Source: a bacterium (GTDB taxonomy: Bacteria; UBP14; UBA6098; B30-G16). Taken from it: a stretch of 16,156 nucleotides of DNA. The translations under genes were made by a program, and so were the position numbers. The notes below the pieces were generated by a model, which saw only the letters and a program-made list of their open reading frames with translations, had not been told where the DNA came from and did not search any database. Positions 14,889 through 16,156 of the stretch are shown here, one piece after another; the stretch's first letter is position 1; every line of letters starts with the position of its first letter. The DNA lies in NCBI GenBank assembly GCA_027007865.1, contig JALTEE010000483.1, positions 1-16,156 of the forward strand, written 5' to 3'.

Positions 14889-15689
14889 TTAAAATGCACT
14901 TTGCCATCTCGCTTTGGGAGGAATTTCAGGCGTGAACATCGAATCGGGGATTTCTATGTTTAACCTATCTTTTTTTATTGTTGCGGTCAATTTTTGCCCC
15001 AGTGCGGGAGCGGTAATTTCGATTTTTTGCGGTCGCCAGATGCCATCACGAATTTTGCCTTTGCTGAATTTTACATCGACCTGTTCGTTTGTGTTCGCAG
15101 TTCTAACCCATTGAAACTCTTCGACATGCCAAGGATTCGGTTTTGCCAGAGCGATGAGAACTTCGCCATTCTTTTTAAATGTAAGATAATATCCATCGCT
15201 CGTTCGTTCGAAGTTTTGCAACGAATCTGAAAAACGATATATCGGCGCCATTCCACAGAACATATCGAGCATCACCGGCGCCGACGGCGGAAGTATTACA
15301 TCGGGGATTTCCTCACCGAGCGGTTCGACGAGAACCGTCGCTTTGGAAGGAATAAATATACAAAGCGAATCTTGTCCACATAACCAAAGCACAGCGACAC
15401 TGATTCCGAGTGGGCCCACAACACGCAAATGAAGTTTATTCGCGCGTCTGGCAATGAGAGACATCGCAAAATTATTTTCTTTGTCGCCTGCTAAAAACTT
15501 CCCTTTCCCACGAATATGAAATGTTTTTAGGAGAGTATCCTGCGCGATAAGTGAATCGAGCAACTCTCCCGATGAAATTTTTGGCAATTCTCCTATCGCT
15601 TTTTTCCCGGCGCAACCAGAGAAAAAATACGCCGAAAACGATACGGATAGAAATAATCCTATGAGTACTAATCTTAATTTTTTATTCAT
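14889..15689 (-). CDS. DUF4292/LolB-like outer-membrane lipoprotein
   Basis: A predicted lipoprotein of 266 residues. Residues 1-25 form a signal peptide ending in a lipobox (FSG-Cys26), so the mature protein should be lipid-anchored; Ala at +2 would allow export to the outer membrane. The mature part is mostly β-strand, with the sequence ARRANKLHLRVVGPLGISVA and a later QDSLCIFIPSKATVLV, resembling the LolA/LolB-like fold and the DUF4292 family common in Bacteroidetes and relatives. Members are thought to act in lipoprotein or lipid handling at the cell envelope, but no experimental role is claimed here. The ATG overlaps the last 8 bp of xpt, so the two are probably translationally coupled; a GGGAGA lies about 11 nt before the start. 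The family call is by pattern and could be wrong at the subfamily level. Confidence 0.75.
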   Translation of the reverse strand: MNKKLRLVLIGLFLSVSFSAYFFSGCAGKKAIGELPKISSGELLDSLIAQDTLLKTFHIRGKGKFLAGDKENNFAMSLIARRANKLHLRVVGPLGISVAVLWLCGQDSLCIFIPSKATVLVEPLGEEIPDVILPPSAPVMLDMFCGMAPIYRFSDSLQNFERTSDGYYLTFKKNGEVLIALAKPNPWHVEEFQWVRTANTNEQVDVKFSKGKIRDGIWRPQKIEITAPALGQKLTATIKKDRLNIEIPDSMFTPEIPPKARWQSAF

Positions 15690-16156
15690 AAAAAATAATC
15701 TCTCCCGTATCTTTCATTTTTTTAATTCTTACACAAGCATAGATATCAATTGTGGGAAATTTTTCTTGTAGAATTTCTCTCCCATGTAAAAATGAATTTT
15801 CAATAATAGAAGCAAAACCAATTGTTTTCGCATTAGCATTTTTAATTATTTCTAATATTGCAACAGATGTAACGCCGGTTGCAAGAAAATCATCCACTAC
15901 ATAAACCGAATCGTTTTCATTAAGATATTTTGAAGAGATAACAATCTCAACATCATTTTTTTTTGTGGGTGAAACGATTTTTCTCGAATAGAGAGGTTCA
16001 ATTAGAGTAATTGGGACCTTTTTTCTTGCGTATACAAGCGGAACTTTCATCTTATCTGCCATGAGCGTTCCTAAAACAATACCCGATGTTTCAATGGTAA
16101 TTATTTTGTTGATTTTTTGTAAAAGGTTTTTATTTCTTAAGTGCTCAATAATATTT
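15682..16156 (-). CDS. xpt: Xanthine phosphoribosyltransferase-like enzyme, 5' end missing
   Basis: Transfers phosphoribose from PRPP to a purine base (xanthine in the Xpt family) in purine salvage. About 157 codons are visible and the frame is open to the right edge, so the start is outside; about 30 residues are probably missing. An internal ATG at 16062 is not the start, because the codons before it encode the conserved stretch ITIETSGIVLGTLMADKMKV, matching the TIExSGIAPA region of Xpt. The PRPP-binding loop VVDDFLATG is present, followed by IIENSFLHGREIL, which corresponds to IEKSFQPGR in Xpt. Similarity to adenine phosphoribosyltransferases is possible, but the SFxxGR region favours Xpt. 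Base composition is much lower in G+C than most of the window. It overlaps the downstream lipoprotein gene by 8 bp. Regulation, such as a purine riboswitch, would lie outside the window. Confidence 0.88.
   Translation of the reverse strand, partial: NIIEHLRNKNLLQKINKIITIETSGIVLGTLMADKMKVPLVYARKKVPITLIEPLYSRKIVSPTKKNDVEIVISSKYLNENDSVYVVDDFLATGVTSVAILEIIKNANAKTIGFASIIENSFLHGREILQEKFPTIDIYACVRIKKMKDTGEIIFYE

Noticed and set aside
16060..16062. Internal ATG of the xpt-like gene as its start
   Set aside because: The 31 in-frame codons upstream encode the conserved TIETSGIVLGT region, so the gene begins outside the window.

Overview
The window most likely comes from an uncultivated Gram-negative bacterium of the Fibrobacteres-Chlorobi-Bacteroidetes (FCB) sphere or a neighbouring candidate phylum. 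Three things suggest this: two secreted proteins ending in type IX-secretion-style sorting tails, a DUF4292/LolB-like lipoprotein, and strong AGGAGG-type ribosome binding sites. The placement is an inference from gene content; no 16S or other phylogenetic marker was tested.

Every gene I can support lies on the minus strand, so transcription runs from right to left. In that order they are: a 5'-truncated xanthine phosphoribosyltransferase (xpt-like, at the right edge); an outer-membrane-type lipoprotein overlapping it by 8 bp; a secreted papain-family cysteine protease with its own promoter and a palindromic operator candidate; a full-length type-2 isoleucyl-tRNA synthetase (ileS); a 2260-residue secreted repeat protein; NAD kinase (nadK); GMP synthase (guaA); and the first 59 codons of a DPPF-type DNA methyltransferase running off the left edge. 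No gap between genes exceeds about 165 bp. I see no rRNA, tRNA, CRISPR array or insertion sequence.

The housekeeping genes (ileS, nadK, guaA, xpt) look intact and canonical where complete. Xpt makes XMP from xanthine and GuaA converts XMP to GMP, so the two ends of the window touch the same purine branch, although they are far apart and probably not in one operon. The accessory content is the giant surface protein, the protease and the methyltransferase. The giant protein is a signal peptide, a unique N-terminal region, PKD-like modules, then seven alternating pairs of two Ig-like module types, and a C-terminal sorting tail. The two secreted proteins carry two different classes of tail. Base composition drops sharply in xpt and in the methyltransferase compared with the central genes.

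Two of the longest open frames, nadK and the protease, have start positions that should be moved downstream to ATG codons with good ribosome binding sites; guaA genuinely appears to use TTG. The intergenic spaces hold several unexplained inverted repeats, described separately. I found no clearly new multi-gene system; the least ordinary object is the giant dyad-repeat protein with its patterned cysteines.
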